A stretch of DNA of 64,000 nt from Planctomycetota bacterium (GCA_016873255.1 VGXR01000004.1:1-64000); one strand, 5' to 3'; counted from the stretch's first letter, positions 7,410 through 16,570 are shown. The notes: generated by a model from the sequence alone, not told the origin. Made by a program: numbers and translations.

Positions 7410-8978
7410 ATGAGCGGCAACGAGAAGCAGAAGGGCGCGCCCCAGGGCGGCGCCGCCAAGACGGCCATCACCCCCACCCGCGAGGAGAACTACTCCGAGT
7501 GGTACCAGCAGGTGGTGCGCGCGGGCGACCTTGCCGAGAACAGCCCGGTCCGCGGCTGCATGGTGATCAAGCCGTGGGGCTACGCGATCTGGGAGAACGT
7601 GCAGCGCGTGCTCGACGGCATGTTCAAGGCCACCGGGCACCGCAACGCCTACTTCCCGCTCTTCATCCCGCTGAGCTTCCTCGAGAAGGAGGCGCAGCAC
7701 GTCGACGGGTTCGCGAAGGAGTGCGCGGTGGTCACGCACCACCGCCTGAAGGCCGGCCCCGACGGGAAGCTCGTCCCCGACGGCGAGCTCGAGGAGCCGC
7801 TCATCGTCCGCCCGACGAGCGAGACGATCATCGGCGCCACGTTCGCCAAGTGGGTGCAGAGCTACCGAGACCTCCCGCTCCTCATCAACCAGTGGGCGAA
7901 CGTGGTGCGCTGGGAGATGCGCACGCGCCTCTTCCTGCGCACCGCCGAGTTCCTCTGGCAGGAGGGCCACACCGCGCACGCCACGCGCGAGGAGGCGGAG
8001 GAGGAGACGATGCGGATGCTCGGCGTCTACGCCGACTTCGCCGAGAACTGGATGGCCATGCCCGTGCTGCAGGGGCGCAAGACCGAGGGCGAGCGGTTTC
8101 CCGGCGCAGAGGAGACGTACTGCATCGAGGCCATGATGCAGGACCGCAAGGCGCTGCAGGCCGGGACCAGCCACTTCCTGGGGCAGAACTTCTCCAAGGC
8201 CAGCGAGATCCAGTTCCTCGATGCCGACGGGCAGCAGAAGTACGCATGGACCACGAGCTGGGGCGTCAGCACCCGGCTGATCGGCGCGATGATCATGACG
8301 CATTCGGACGACGACGGCCTCTGCGTGCCGCCGCGCCTGGCGCCGACGCACGTGGTGATCCTGCCGGTGGCGCACAAGCCCGAGACCGCGCAGCAGGTGC
8401 TCGACCACTGCCGGAAGCTGGCCGAGGACCTGCGTGCGCAGCAGTTCGCGGGCCGGCCGATCGAGGTCGAGGTGGACGCGCGCGACCTGCGCGGCGGCGA
8501 CAAGATGTGGCAGTGGGTGAAGAAGGGCGTGCCCGTGCGCATCGAGGTGGGGCCGCGCGACATCGAGCAGGGCTCGGTGTTCGTGGGGCGCCGCGACCGC
8601 GGCACGAAGGACAAGCAGTCGATGCCGCGCGACGAGTTCGTTCGCGGCGCGGCCGCGCTGCTGCAGGAGATCCAGGACGGCATGCTCGCCAAGGCGCGGG
8701 CGTTCCGAGATGCGCACACGCGCACCATCGACACGACCGCGGAGTTCGAGGCGTTCTTCACCCCCACGCGCACGGGCGACGAGAACGCGTCGCCAGAGAT
8801 CCATGGCGGCTTTGCGCTGGCGCACTTCTGCGGCGACGCCGCGGTGGAGGCCGAGGTGAAGGACCGCCTTGGCGTCACGATCCGGTGCATTCCGCTCGAG
8901 GCATCCTCAGAGACCGGAAAGTGCGTGATTACTGGACGTCCAAGTACGGGCCGCGTGGTCTGGGCAAAGTCGTACTGA
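7410..8978 (+). CDS. proS: Prolyl-tRNA synthetase (archaeal/eukaryote-type)
   Basis: This 522-residue class II synthetase charges tRNA-Pro. It is the short type without the editing insert: the catalytic core runs from NYSEWYQQVV through the motif 2 region (INQWANVVRWEMRTRLFLRTAEFLWQEGHTAH), motif 3 is seen in SWGVSTRLIGAMIM, the anticodon-binding domain begins around PTHVVILPVAHK, and a C-terminal zinc-like domain ends in WAKSY with the terminal Tyr typical of this type. The ATG at 7410 is preferred because a TACCCT box ends 9 nt upstream; the in-frame upstream codons have no homology. Confidence 0.96.
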   Translation: MSGNEKQKGAPQGGAAKTAITPTREENYSEWYQQVVRAGDLAENSPVRGCMVIKPWGYAIWENVQRVLDGMFKATGHRNAYFPLFIPLSFLEKEAQHVDGFAKECAVVTHHRLKAGPDGKLVPDGELEEPLIVRPTSETIIGATFAKWVQSYRDLPLLINQWANVVRWEMRTRLFLRTAEFLWQEGHTAHATREEAEEETMRMLGVYADFAENWMAMPVLQGRKTEGERFPGAEETYCIEAMMQDRKALQAGTSHFLGQNFSKASEIQFLDADGQQKYAWTTSWGVSTRLIGAMIMTHSDDDGLCVPPRLAPTHVVILPVAHKPETAQQVLDHCRKLAEDLRAQQFAGRPIEVEVDARDLRGGDKMWQWVKKGVPVRIEVGPRDIEQGSVFVGRRDRGTKDKQSMPRDEFVRGAAALLQEIQDGMLAKARAFRDAHTRTIDTTAEFEAFFTPTRTGDENASPEIHGGFALAHFCGDAAVEAEVKDRLGVTIRCIPLEASSETGKCVITGRPSTGRVVWAKSY

Positions 8979-9153
8979 CGCGCGCCGTCGGACCCCGCTG
9001 CGTCCCATAGGGCCATTTTCATCGTCCGAGAGTCGGAATCCCGATCCGACGTGATCCCTTTTGGTGGCGCAATGCGCTTCACAGGGCACGGTTCACTTGC
9101 CAGGCGCTGCCGCCCGGCGATCGGTTCTTGAAGTCTTGAGAGAGGAAAAGGTC

Positions 9154-9798
9154 ATGCGCGTTATTGCGTCATCAGTCGCTGCGTTCGTCGCCGTCGCATC
9201 CGCACAAGGGGGGCTCGTCAATCCGCTGATTCCGGCGTGGGCAGGGAGCGTCAACTCCCAGTTCGCCGCGTGGGAGTCGTTCACGCAGGCCAGCGGCGGC
9301 GCCAACCTGCCCGACCAGGCCGGCAGCTCGCCGTTCTCGCTCATGAACTTCGCACCGGGCTCGTTCATCACGGGCACGGGCAACATCTACAGCATCAACG
9401 CGCCGCTCTACATCATGATCATGGGCGGCACGCTCGCAAACGCAAACAGCCCGGTCCAGGTGGTGATGAACGTCGCCACCGCCGGTACCCTCATCTCGGC
9501 CGGCAGCGTCCGCCTGTCGCTCTTCGACAACGCGGGCAACAGCCTCTCGCTCGCGCCGGCGCTCTCGGAGATCCGCGCCGACGCCCCCGCGCAGCCGCAG
9601 GGCAACATCCGCACCATGGCGTACACGTGGAACACCGCGTCCGTGCCGTTCGCGGCCACGGGCTTCCGCGTGGAGTTTGCCGCCGCCTCCGGCAGCATGT
9701 CGCTCGATGCGGTGCGCCTGGACCTGAACTACGTGCCCGCGCCCGGCGCGATTGCGCTCATCGGACTCGCGGCCTTCACGGCCCGCCGCCGCCGCTGA
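9154..9798 (+). CDS. Secreted protein with PEP-CTERM-like sorting tail
   Basis: This 214-residue protein has a short signal peptide (MRVIASSVAAFVAVASAQ), a beta-rich body with regular TGTGNIYSINAPLYIMIMGG-type strands, and the C-terminal signature VPAPG followed by a hydrophobic stretch (AIALIGLAAF) and TARRRR. This is the planctomycete form of the PEP-CTERM signal, recognised by an exosortase and removed at the envelope. RBS-like GAGAGGAAAAGG lies just upstream of ATG 9154. No exosortase is in the window. The body's function is unknown. Confidence 0.75.
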   Translation: MRVIASSVAAFVAVASAQGGLVNPLIPAWAGSVNSQFAAWESFTQASGGANLPDQAGSSPFSLMNFAPGSFITGTGNIYSINAPLYIMIMGGTLANANSPVQVVMNVATAGTLISAGSVRLSLFDNAGNSLSLAPALSEIRADAPAQPQGNIRTMAYTWNTASVPFAATGFRVEFAAASGSMSLDAVRLDLNYVPAPGAIALIGLAAFTARRRR

Positions 9799-9831
9799 GA
9801 CCGTCCGCGCGCCACCCAAGCCACGCCCCCG

Positions 9832-9862
9832 CCCGACCGCATGCATTGCGGCGGGTGGTTTT
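9832..9862 (+). terminator. Intrinsic terminator after the PEP-CTERM gene
   Basis: CCCG-A-CCGCA pairs with TGCGG-CGGG (9 bp with one bulge, 5-nt loop TGCAT), followed by TGGTTTTGCTTT. This is the usual G+C stem plus T-tract. Confidence 0.7.
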
Positions 9863-9929
9863 GCTTTGGGACCGCGTGATCCGGGACTCCCGGGGCCACG
9901 GCAGGTATCACATCCGCGAGGAGCCAACC

Positions 9930-11339
9930 ATGCTGCTGCGACAGATCGAGGACCCGAAGCTCGCTCAGTACGCCTACCTGATCGGCTGCCAGCGCACGGG
10001 CGAGGCCATCGTGTTCGACCCCGAGCGCGACGTGGACCGCTACGAGGCCATCGCGGCGGCCAACGGCCTGCGCATCGTGGCCGTCGCCGAGACCCACATC
10101 CATGCCGACTTCCTGAGCGGCGCGCGCGAGCTGGCCGAGCGCACGGGGGCGCGCGTCTACGCGAGCGGGCAGGGTGGAAGCGAGTGGCAGTCGAGGTGGC
10201 TGGGCCCCTACAAGCACACGCTGCTCGCGGACGGCACGGAGTTCCGCGTGGGAAACATCGGCTTCCGTGCGGTGCACACGCCGGGCCACACGCCCGAGCA
10301 CATGAGCTTCCTGGTGACCGACCACGGCGGCGGCGCCACCGAGCCCATGGGCATGATCACCGGCGACTTCGTGTTCGTCGGCGACCTCGGGCGGCCGGAC
10401 CTCCTCGAGAGCGCGGCGGGGGTGGAAGGCATCGCCGAGCCGAGCGCGCACGCCCTGTGGCGCAGCGCTGCGCGCTTCGTGAAGCTGCCCGGCCATGTGC
10501 AGGTGTGGCCGGCGCACGGTGCCGGAAGTGCCTGCGGAAAGGCGCTCGGCGCGATCCCGCAGTCGACCGTGGGCTACGAGGTGGCAAACAGCCCGGCGCT
10601 GAAGCTGGTGGGCGACGAGGCTGCGTTCGTGAAGGACATCCTGAGCGGCCAGCCGGAGCCGCCCCTCTACTTCGCGCGCATGAAGGCGATGAACCGCGAC
10701 GGCGTGCCGGTGCTCGGTTCCATGCCCGCGCCGCCGGTGGTGACGGACGCCGCGGCGCACGCGGCCGAGTGGGAGCGGGCGGGCACCGTGGTGGTGGACA
10801 CGCGGCCGTGGGCGGCGTTCCGCGACGGGCACCTGCCGGGATCGATCCAGGCTCCCGTTGGCAAGATGCTGCCGATGGTGGTGGGTTCGTACCTCAAGCC
10901 CGAGGAGCGCATCGTGCTGGTGTGCGAACCGGGGCGCGCGGACGAGATCATCCGCGACCTGGTGCGCATCGGCTACGACCGGTTCGAGGCCGTGGTTCCG
11001 CCGGCGGCCGTGGCCTCGGCACCGCGCCTGGCCACGGCGCCCGAGGTGAGCGTGCATGAGGCCGATGCGCATCGACGCCAGGCATTCGTGCTCGACGTAC
11101 GCGGCGCGTCGGAGCATGCGGCCGGGTGCCTCGAGGGTTCGACCAACATCGCGTACACGCGGCTTGCGCCTCGGCTCGCGGTGCTTCCGCGCGGGCAGCG
11201 GATCCTGGTGCACTGCGCGCTCGGCGGCCGCAGCGCCGCGGCCACCAGCATGCTGCGCCGGGCAGGGTTCGACGCCGTGAACGTGGCCGGCGGGTTCGAG
11301 GCCTGGAAGAAGGCGGGGTTGCCGACGGCGCGGAAATGA
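9930..11339 (+). CDS. Persulfide dioxygenase-rhodanese fusion (MBL fold)
   Basis: This 469-residue protein combines an ETHE1-like metallo-beta-lactamase domain with two rhodanese domains, a set that oxidises glutathione persulfide and moves sulfane sulfur. Metal-binding residues are visible in THIHADFLSGA (His56, His58, Asp60), HTPGHTPEH, and TGDFVFVGDLGRPDL. Rhodanese 1 (about 270-360) keeps a Cys in LVCEPGR. Rhodanese 2 (about 380-469) has the active loop CALGGR with Cys429. A GAGGAG Shine-Dalgarno lies before ATG 9930. The convergent neighbour encodes a DUF2892 membrane protein, a frequent partner of rhodaneses, which supports a role in sulfide detoxification. Confidence 0.92.
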   Translation: MLLRQIEDPKLAQYAYLIGCQRTGEAIVFDPERDVDRYEAIAAANGLRIVAVAETHIHADFLSGARELAERTGARVYASGQGGSEWQSRWLGPYKHTLLADGTEFRVGNIGFRAVHTPGHTPEHMSFLVTDHGGGATEPMGMITGDFVFVGDLGRPDLLESAAGVEGIAEPSAHALWRSAARFVKLPGHVQVWPAHGAGSACGKALGAIPQSTVGYEVANSPALKLVGDEAAFVKDILSGQPEPPLYFARMKAMNRDGVPVLGSMPAPPVVTDAAAHAAEWERAGTVVVDTRPWAAFRDGHLPGSIQAPVGKMLPMVVGSYLKPEERIVLVCEPGRADEIIRDLVRIGYDRFEAVVPPAAVASAPRLATAPEVSVHEADAHRRQAFVLDVRGASEHAAGCLEGSTNIAYTRLAPRLAVLPRGQRILVHCALGGRSAAATSMLRRAGFDAVNVAGGFEAWKKAGLPTARK

Positions 11340-11373
11340 AGCGGCGCCCGGCGTCTTTCGACGGGGCGCCGCT
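11340..11373. terminator. Bidirectional hairpin between convergent genes
   Basis: AGCGGCGCCC (11340-11349) pairs with GGGCGCCGCT (11364-11373), a 10-bp perfect stem with a 14-nt loop, immediately after the persulfide dioxygenase stop codon and 26 nt before the stop of the convergent DUF2892 gene. T-tracts are weak. Confidence 0.5.
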
Positions 11374-11399
11374 CCTCGTGGGGGCCTGGGGTCCGCGTG

Positions 11400-11696
11400 T
11401 CAGCTGCAGCAGGACTTGCTGGAGCAGGCAGCCCGGGACTTGTTCGCAGTCTTCGGCGCCGCGGTTGCACGGCCCCACGGCATTTTGGAAAGCACCGTGG
11501 CCATGGGGCAGATTCCGGTGAGGCCAGCGATGAAGAGGCCCATGCCGACGAAGCCGGTGCCGGCGAGGAACCATGGATTGACCAGCGCGGCCAGCGCGGT
11601 GAACGTCGCGAGCATCGCGCCCGCGGCCATCATCACCTCGCGGACCAAGGGCACCGGAGCCTTGGCGGGGGCGGTGGCTTTGTCCGTGGTTCCCAT
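11400..11696 (-). CDS. DUF2892-like inner-membrane protein with Cys-rich tail
   Basis: This 98-residue protein starts with a short Lys/Ala/Pro tail, then has two closely spaced membrane helices (about MMAAGAMLATFTALAALV and GTGFVGMGLFIAGLTGICPM), the layout of the YgaP-type DUF2892 domain. In other bacteria this domain is fused to or sits next to rhodaneses. The C-terminus ends AACSSKSCCS, so three Cys residues lie within the last eight residues. It faces the rhodanese gene tail to tail. Binding of persulfide sulfur or metal by the tail is only an inference. Confidence 0.75.
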   Translation of the reverse strand: MGTTDKATAPAKAPVPLVREVMMAAGAMLATFTALAALVNPWFLAGTGFVGMGLFIAGLTGICPMATVLSKMPWGRATAAPKTANKSRAACSSKSCCS

Positions 11697-11778
11697 TGAA
11701 CCCGAGGGTGCCCGTTCCGGGGCGGCTCGCGGCGCGCCGTAACATCAGAATGGTCCGGGAGGAACGGGGCCATTTTCC

Positions 11779-12612
11779 ATGCTCGGTCGACGCAATCTCC
11801 TGACGGTCGCGCGCATCGCGGATGCGGGTGCGTACCTCGACGCGGGCGCGCTCGGGGAGGTGCTGCTGCCGCGGCGGTACGTGACCGGCGCGATGCGGCC
11901 GGGTGCGCAGGTGGACGCGTTCCTCTACCGGGATTCGGAGGATCGGCTGGTGGCCACCACCGAGCGCCCGCTTGCGATGGTGGGCGAGTTTGCCTGCATG
12001 GAGGTGCGCGACATCAGCGAGCGCGCCGGTGCGTTCCTGGGATGGGGGCTGCCAAAGGACCTGCTGCTTCCGTTCCGCGAGCAGGGCAAGCCGGTGAAGC
12101 TGGGGCAGCGCGTGGTGGTGGCGGTGATCATCGACGGCCGCACCGACCGCATCATCGCCAGCGCGAAGGTGGACGACCACCTGCGCGGCGGCGTGCCGAT
12201 GTACCGCGCCGGGCAGGAGGTGGACGCGCTGGTGTTCGCGAAGTCGCCGCTCGGGTTCGGCGTGGTGGTGGAGAACGCGCACCGCGGACTGCTGTTCACG
12301 GACGGTGCGCCGCGCGAGGTGCGCTACGGCGAGCGCCTGCGCGCCTTCGTTCGCGCCGTGCGCGATGACGGCAAGGTGGACCTCGGGTTCGATCCCGCGG
12401 GCTACGCGCGCGTGGCGCCGCTGGGGGAACGCATCATGGAGGCGCTCGCCGCCGCCGGGGGCACGCTCCCGGTCGGCGACCATTCGACGCCGGCGGACAT
12501 CCGCGTGCGCTTCGGCGCCAGCAAGAAGGCGTTCAAGCAGGCGATCGGCGCGCTGTACCGCGAGCGGCGGATCGAGCTGTCCGACGGCGGGATCCGCCAA
12601 GGTCCGCGATAA
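11779..12612 (+). CDS. CvfB-like S1-domain RNA-binding protein
   Basis: This 277-residue protein matches the CvfB/YitL family of S1-type proteins. It begins LGRRNLLTVARIADAGAYLDAG, has the LPRRYV segment at the end of the first OB fold, a second OB fold around FFGWGLPKD-like sequence (FLGWGLPKDLLLPF), and repeats of the S1 type before a C-terminal winged-helix-like region (FGASKKAFKQAIGALYRERRIELSDGGI) that is diagnostic for the family. CvfB proteins bind RNA and influence translation or virulence genes in firmicutes. GGAGG precedes ATG 11779. It ends on a short repeat motif shared with 45.9 kb. Confidence 0.88.
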   Translation: MLGRRNLLTVARIADAGAYLDAGALGEVLLPRRYVTGAMRPGAQVDAFLYRDSEDRLVATTERPLAMVGEFACMEVRDISERAGAFLGWGLPKDLLLPFREQGKPVKLGQRVVVAVIIDGRTDRIIASAKVDDHLRGGVPMYRAGQEVDALVFAKSPLGFGVVVENAHRGLLFTDGAPREVRYGERLRAFVRAVRDDGKVDLGFDPAGYARVAPLGERIMEALAAAGGTLPVGDHSTPADIRVRFGASKKAFKQAIGALYRERRIELSDGGIRQGPR

Positions 12613-12644
12613 GGGAGTGCGGGGTTACCCCGGACACCATTTCA
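12613..12644. repeat. Short intergenic motif, copy 1
   Basis: The block reads GGGAGTGCGGGGTTACC then CCGGACACCATTTCA and fills the 30-bp gap between the CvfB stop and the metG stop, overlapping the latter. A close relative is at 45900-45933, also at a convergent junction. It contains a weak GGGG-TTA-CCCC hairpin. It resembles the ends seen near Y1-transposase (REP-type) sequences in other genomes, but no such enzyme is present. Confidence 0.45.
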
Positions 12645-14171
12645 CACCCGCGGGAAGAGCGCGCACTTGGCCAGTGCGGTGCCGGGCGCGATTCCGCCCC
12701 AGGCGGTGCGCTGCGCGAACGGCAGGTCGGCCGAGGTGCCCAGCGCCGCGCGCAGTTCCGCCATCTTCTGCGGCAGGAACGGCTCGAGCATGACGCCCGC
12801 GATGCGCACGGCCTCGGCGCACTGCGCGAGGATGCTCGCGAGCTCGCCGGCGCGCGCGGGGTCCTTCGCCACCTTGAACGGCTCGGTGCGGTTGATGAAT
12901 GCGTCCACCTCGCGCAGGAGCGTCATCGGCGCATGGGCCGCGGCGGCGAGGTCGAGCTCGTCGATCGCCTTCGACCACTCGGCCGCGAGCGCCGCGCACC
13001 GCGCCGGCCACTCGCCGCCGCGCTGCGCGTCGGCGGGCATCCTGCCCTCGAAGTACTTGCCGATCATGGCCGTCACCCGGCTCGGGCAGTTGCCGACCAC
13101 GTTCACCAGCTCGCTGGTGTAGGTGTCGTGGAAGTGCTGCGCGCGGAAGTCGGAGTCGCTTGCCTGCAGCGGGCCCTGCGTGGCCATGTACCAGCGCCAG
13201 GCATCGAGCCCGTACTTGGCGAAGTAGCCCTCGATGGTGGGGAGGTCGACGAAGTTGCCCATCGACTTCGACATCTTCTGCCCGTCGGCGATCCAGAAGC
13301 TGTGCGCGTGGATGCGCCGCGGCATGGGCAGTTCCAGCGCCATCAGGAGCGCCGGCCAGATGACCGCGTGGAACCACAGGATCTCCTTGCCGATCACGTG
13401 GTACTGCGCGGGCCAGAACCCGGCGCGCTGCTTGGCGAGCTCGCCGCCCGGCTCGCCGAGGCCGAGCGCCGTCACGTAGTTGAAGAGCGCATCGATCCAC
13501 ACGTAGATCACGTGCTTCTCGTCTCCCGGGAACGGGATGCCCCACGTGAAGTTGGTGCGCGTGATGGGCACGTCCTGGAGCCCATCGCGCAGCCGGCCAA
13601 GCACCTCGTTCTGCCGGGCAGCCGGCTGCACGAAGCCCGGGTTGGCGGCGAAGAACTGCTCCAGCCTGCCCTGCAACGCGCTGAGGCGGAAGTAGTAGTT
13701 CTGCTCGGTGGCGCGCGCGAGCGGTCGGCCGCTGATGGGGCTCCGGTAGTCGAGTTCCTTGGCCTTGGTCTCGGTGTAGTACTCCTCCTGGCCCTCGTCG
13801 TACCAGCCCTCGAAGGTGCCGAGGTACACGCTGCCGGAGTCCAGGAGCCGCTTCACGAACGCCTGCACCTGCCGCTCGTGGCGCGGCTCGGTGGTGCGGA
13901 TGAAGTCGTCGTTCGACAGCCCGAACACCTGCAGCACGCGGCGGAACTCCGCGGCGTTCTCGTCGGCGAGCGCCTGCGGCGTGACGCCCTTGGCGGCGGC
14001 GCTCTTCTCGACCTTCACGCCGTGCTCGTCGGTGCCGGTGAGGAAGAAGACGTCCTCGCCGCGCAGCCGCATGGCGCGCGCCCACACGTCGCACACCGTG
14101 GTGGTGTAGGCGTGGCCGATGTGCGGCCGGTCGTTGACGTAGTAGATGGGCGTGGTGATGTAGGCGGCCAT
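12642..14171 (-). CDS. metG: Methionyl-tRNA synthetase
   Basis: This 509-residue class I synthetase charges tRNA-Met. HIGH is at residues 17-20 (RPHIGHAYTTT) and KMSKS at 299-303 (DGQKMSKSMGNFVDL). Other family landmarks include TGTDEHG, the WIDALFNYVT helix and WFHAVIWPALLMAL. There are no Cys pairs of the zinc knuckle, and no C-terminal tRNA-binding domain, so it is the short zinc-free form. ATG 14171 lies 14 nt after the stop of an upstream anti-sigma-like gene, so the two probably share a transcript, although TAGCCT lies 11 nt before the ATG. Confidence 0.97.
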   Translation of the reverse strand: MAAYITTPIYYVNDRPHIGHAYTTTVCDVWARAMRLRGEDVFFLTGTDEHGVKVEKSAAAKGVTPQALADENAAEFRRVLQVFGLSNDDFIRTTEPRHERQVQAFVKRLLDSGSVYLGTFEGWYDEGQEEYYTETKAKELDYRSPISGRPLARATEQNYYFRLSALQGRLEQFFAANPGFVQPAARQNEVLGRLRDGLQDVPITRTNFTWGIPFPGDEKHVIYVWIDALFNYVTALGLGEPGGELAKQRAGFWPAQYHVIGKEILWFHAVIWPALLMALELPMPRRIHAHSFWIADGQKMSKSMGNFVDLPTIEGYFAKYGLDAWRWYMATQGPLQASDSDFRAQHFHDTYTSELVNVVGNCPSRVTAMIGKYFEGRMPADAQRGGEWPARCAALAAEWSKAIDELDLAAAAHAPMTLLREVDAFINRTEPFKVAKDPARAGELASILAQCAEAVRIAGVMLEPFLPQKMAELRAALGTSADLPFAQRTAWGGIAPGTALAKCALFPRV

Positions 14172-14185
14172 GCGGGCGCGTGAGG

Positions 14186-14791
14186 CTACTTGAGGAGCGG
14201 CGCCACCACGGCCACGTCCTGCTCGCGCTCGGCGAGCACCAGCCAGAGCACGCGCCCGTCGGCGAGCGCCCACGCCACGCGCGCGGGACCGCGGCCGGAG
14301 GGCTCGAGGCGCCCGAGCCATTCGTGGCCCGGCGCGATGGGCGCCGCGCGGCCGAAGCCGTCGAGGCGCACCGCATGCCCGGCGTCCGGGAGCATGGTGA
14401 TGCTCAGGCGCGTGGGCCGCTCGGGCGATCGGTAGAGGAGCATCGTGCCCGTCAGCCCGGGCGCCAGCTCGACGTTGCGCACGTCGTCGAGCGACCACGC
14501 CGTGGACGCCAGGTCCGGAGCGGTGCGCGTGCCCACGGTCGCGGCGGTGAGTTCCGCGAGGGCTTCGATGGCGCGCCCGCGCTCACGCCCGGCCGCGGCG
14601 TCTTCCTCGGCGCGCGACTCATGGATGGCGGCGATGGCGGCCAGGTCACCGAGCGGCAGGTCCTGCTGCGGCGAGCCGTGCCGGTCGCGCAGCCGCGGCG
14701 CCGTCATGCCCACCGCCACCGCGAACGCCACCGCGGCCAGCGTGAGGGCGGTGGCGAGCGGGCTGATGGTGCGCGGGGCCGTTTGCTGCAT
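14186..14791 (-). CDS. Single-pass membrane protein, anti-sigma-like C-terminal domain
   Basis: This 201-residue protein has one N-terminal membrane helix (about residues 10-31) followed by a long helix rich in Ala/Glu/Arg (LAAIAAIHESRAEEDAAAGRERGRAIEALAEL) and a beta-rich domain ending DGRVLWLVLAEREQDVAVVAPLL. The end resembles the extracytoplasmic part of transmembrane anti-sigma factors. The cytoplasmic zinc-finger domain that such proteins normally carry is absent, so it may be a degenerate or partner subunit. It lies just upstream of metG. Function unproven. Confidence 0.5.
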   Translation of the reverse strand: MQQTAPRTISPLATALTLAAVAFAVAVGMTAPRLRDRHGSPQQDLPLGDLAAIAAIHESRAEEDAAAGRERGRAIEALAELTAATVGTRTAPDLASTAWSLDDVRNVELAPGLTGTMLLYRSPERPTRLSITMLPDAGHAVRLDGFGRAAPIAPGHEWLGRLEPSGRGPARVAWALADGRVLWLVLAEREQDVAVVAPLLK

Positions 14792-14812
14792 CGGGAATCG
14801 GCGCGTCGATGC

Positions 14813-14818
14813 TACGCT
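14813..14818 (+). promoter_or_regulatory. -10 box, leaderless start of the gene at 14825
   Basis: TACGCT ends 6 nt before ATG 14825. The opposite strand shows TAGCAT in the overlapping position, which could serve the divergent gene starting at 14791. Confidence 0.5.
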
Positions 14819-14824
14819 TTCGCC

Positions 14825-16570
14825 ATGCGCCTGACGCTGATCCCGGCTTCGATCGCGGCCTCCGTGGCCCTGTGCCAGCCCACCTGCCACGCGCAGACCG
14901 CGCTTGGCGGCGGCGACGCGCTGTCGCGCGACACGCGCCACTCCGACCCCAAGCGCACCTCCAACTACGGCGTGCTCGATGCCAACACGCGCGTCGGCGG
15001 GTCCGGCGACAACGGCCAGGCGGCCAAGGTCGACTACTACTCGCGCAACCTCATCGTGACGGGCGACGTTGGCGGCGGCCGTGAGTTCCGCGGCAGCGTG
15101 GGCTACCGCGAGCAGTCGGAGTTCACGGGCCAGACCGGCTCCGACGACAACCGCTTCTGGCGCGCGTACAGCGTCTACTCCAGCCCGTACATGGCGCAGG
15201 CCAACTACGACCCGCTGAAGGCCAGCCAGCAGTTCGGGGCCATCATGTACACGCGTACCTACGCCAACGCCTCGGCGCGCGACATCCTGACCGACCAGCA
15301 GCCGCTCGACGCGCGCATCGCCTTCGACCGCTTCAGCGCCGACGGCGCCAAGAAGATGAAGCGGCAGGCCGACATCATCGACCCCGCGAACGTGCGCGAC
15401 GTGAGCGAGCGCCTGAACTGGCGCGTCACGCAGGCCATCTCCGAGTCCACGGGCCGATCGCGCCGCAACGAGGTCGAGCTCGACGACACGCTCGCGGGCC
15501 TGGGGCTCTCCACGTACGACCGGCAGCGCCTGAAGCAGGACATCCTGCAGGGCCGCACGCAGCGCGACATGGTGGTGGGCCAGCCGCTCTCGGAGACGGC
15601 GCTCCTTCCCGGCTCCAACCTCGCCGATGCCGCGCGCGTGCAGCCGATCCTGGTGCCCGAGTACACGTCGATCTACGATGCGCTGCGCGCGCGCGCGGCC
15701 GACAAGGTGCCCGAGCCGACCACCGACGAGCAGCGCAAGGCGCGCGCCGAGTCCATCAACCGGACGCTGGGGACCGACATGGACTGGCTGCGTGGCCAGC
15801 TGATCCGCAGCGGCGTGGAGCAGGGGCCCCGCGGCGGCACCGGCCCGCGTCGCGAGACCGGCGCCGAGCGGCCCGGCGAGGGCACCGAGGTCCCCGGCAC
15901 GGAGCCCGGCCAGCAGGGCGGCGCGGGCGCGAAGGGAAGCGGCGAGGCGAAGGACGGCAAGGACGAGCCCAAGGCGCCGAGCATCGACGACCTCGCGTAC
16001 GTGCTTCGCCACGGGCGCAAGCTGCAGTCGCTGGTGCCGGAGGATTCCTCGGCCATCAAGGACATGATGGAACTCGGCGCCGTGGCGATGGGCCGCGGCG
16101 ACTTCTTCCGCGCCGAGGAGCGCTACGCGTCGGTGCTGGCGGTGGTGCCCGGCAGCGCGGCTGCGCTCGCGGGCGTGGCCAACGCGCAGATCGGTGCCGG
16201 CCTCCCCGTCAGCGCGGCCCTCTCGCTGCACAAGCTGTTCGCGTCGCACCCCGAGATGATCGACACGCACCTGGGCGCGGAGGTGCTCCCGCCGCCCGCG
16301 CGGCTCGACGCCGCGCTCGGCATGTCGCGCGAGCGCATCGCCGCGGGCGCTGCCCCCGGCGCGCCCGGGCAGGTGAGCGCGGACCGCTACGACTTCGGCC
16401 TGGTGGTCGGCTACATCGGCTACCAGACCGATCGCCCCGACGTCATCCGAGAGGGACTTGCCGCCATGCGCGCGGTGCGTCCCGACGACGCGCTGGTTCA
16501 GCTCCTTCAGCGGGTCTGGCTGCCGGAAGCCACCGAACCGACGCGGCCCTCCAGCCCCAGCGACCGGTAG
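14825..16570 (+). CDS. Secreted protein with TPR-like C-terminal region
   Basis: This 581-residue protein begins with a signal peptide (to about HAQ24). Residues ~25-130 form a repeated GGGDAL/GGSGD-containing segment, 130-330 a mixed region with many charged helices, and 330-400 a Gly/Glu/Pro-rich linker. The last ~180 residues look like TPR units (MELGAVAMGRGDFFRAEERYASVLAVVPGSAAALAGVANAQIGAG). No catalytic motif is recognisable. The last 64 nt overlap the 3' end of metF on the other strand. Function unknown; a scaffold role in the envelope is a guess. Confidence 0.75.
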   Translation: MRLTLIPASIAASVALCQPTCHAQTALGGGDALSRDTRHSDPKRTSNYGVLDANTRVGGSGDNGQAAKVDYYSRNLIVTGDVGGGREFRGSVGYREQSEFTGQTGSDDNRFWRAYSVYSSPYMAQANYDPLKASQQFGAIMYTRTYANASARDILTDQQPLDARIAFDRFSADGAKKMKRQADIIDPANVRDVSERLNWRVTQAISESTGRSRRNEVELDDTLAGLGLSTYDRQRLKQDILQGRTQRDMVVGQPLSETALLPGSNLADAARVQPILVPEYTSIYDALRARAADKVPEPTTDEQRKARAESINRTLGTDMDWLRGQLIRSGVEQGPRGGTGPRRETGAERPGEGTEVPGTEPGQQGGAGAKGSGEAKDGKDEPKAPSIDDLAYVLRHGRKLQSLVPEDSSAIKDMMELGAVAMGRGDFFRAEERYASVLAVVPGSAAALAGVANAQIGAGLPVSAALSLHKLFASHPEMIDTHLGAEVLPPPARLDAALGMSRERIAAGAAPGAPGQVSADRYDFGLVVGYIGYQTDRPDVIREGLAAMRAVRPDDALVQLLQRVWLPEATEPTRPSSPSDR

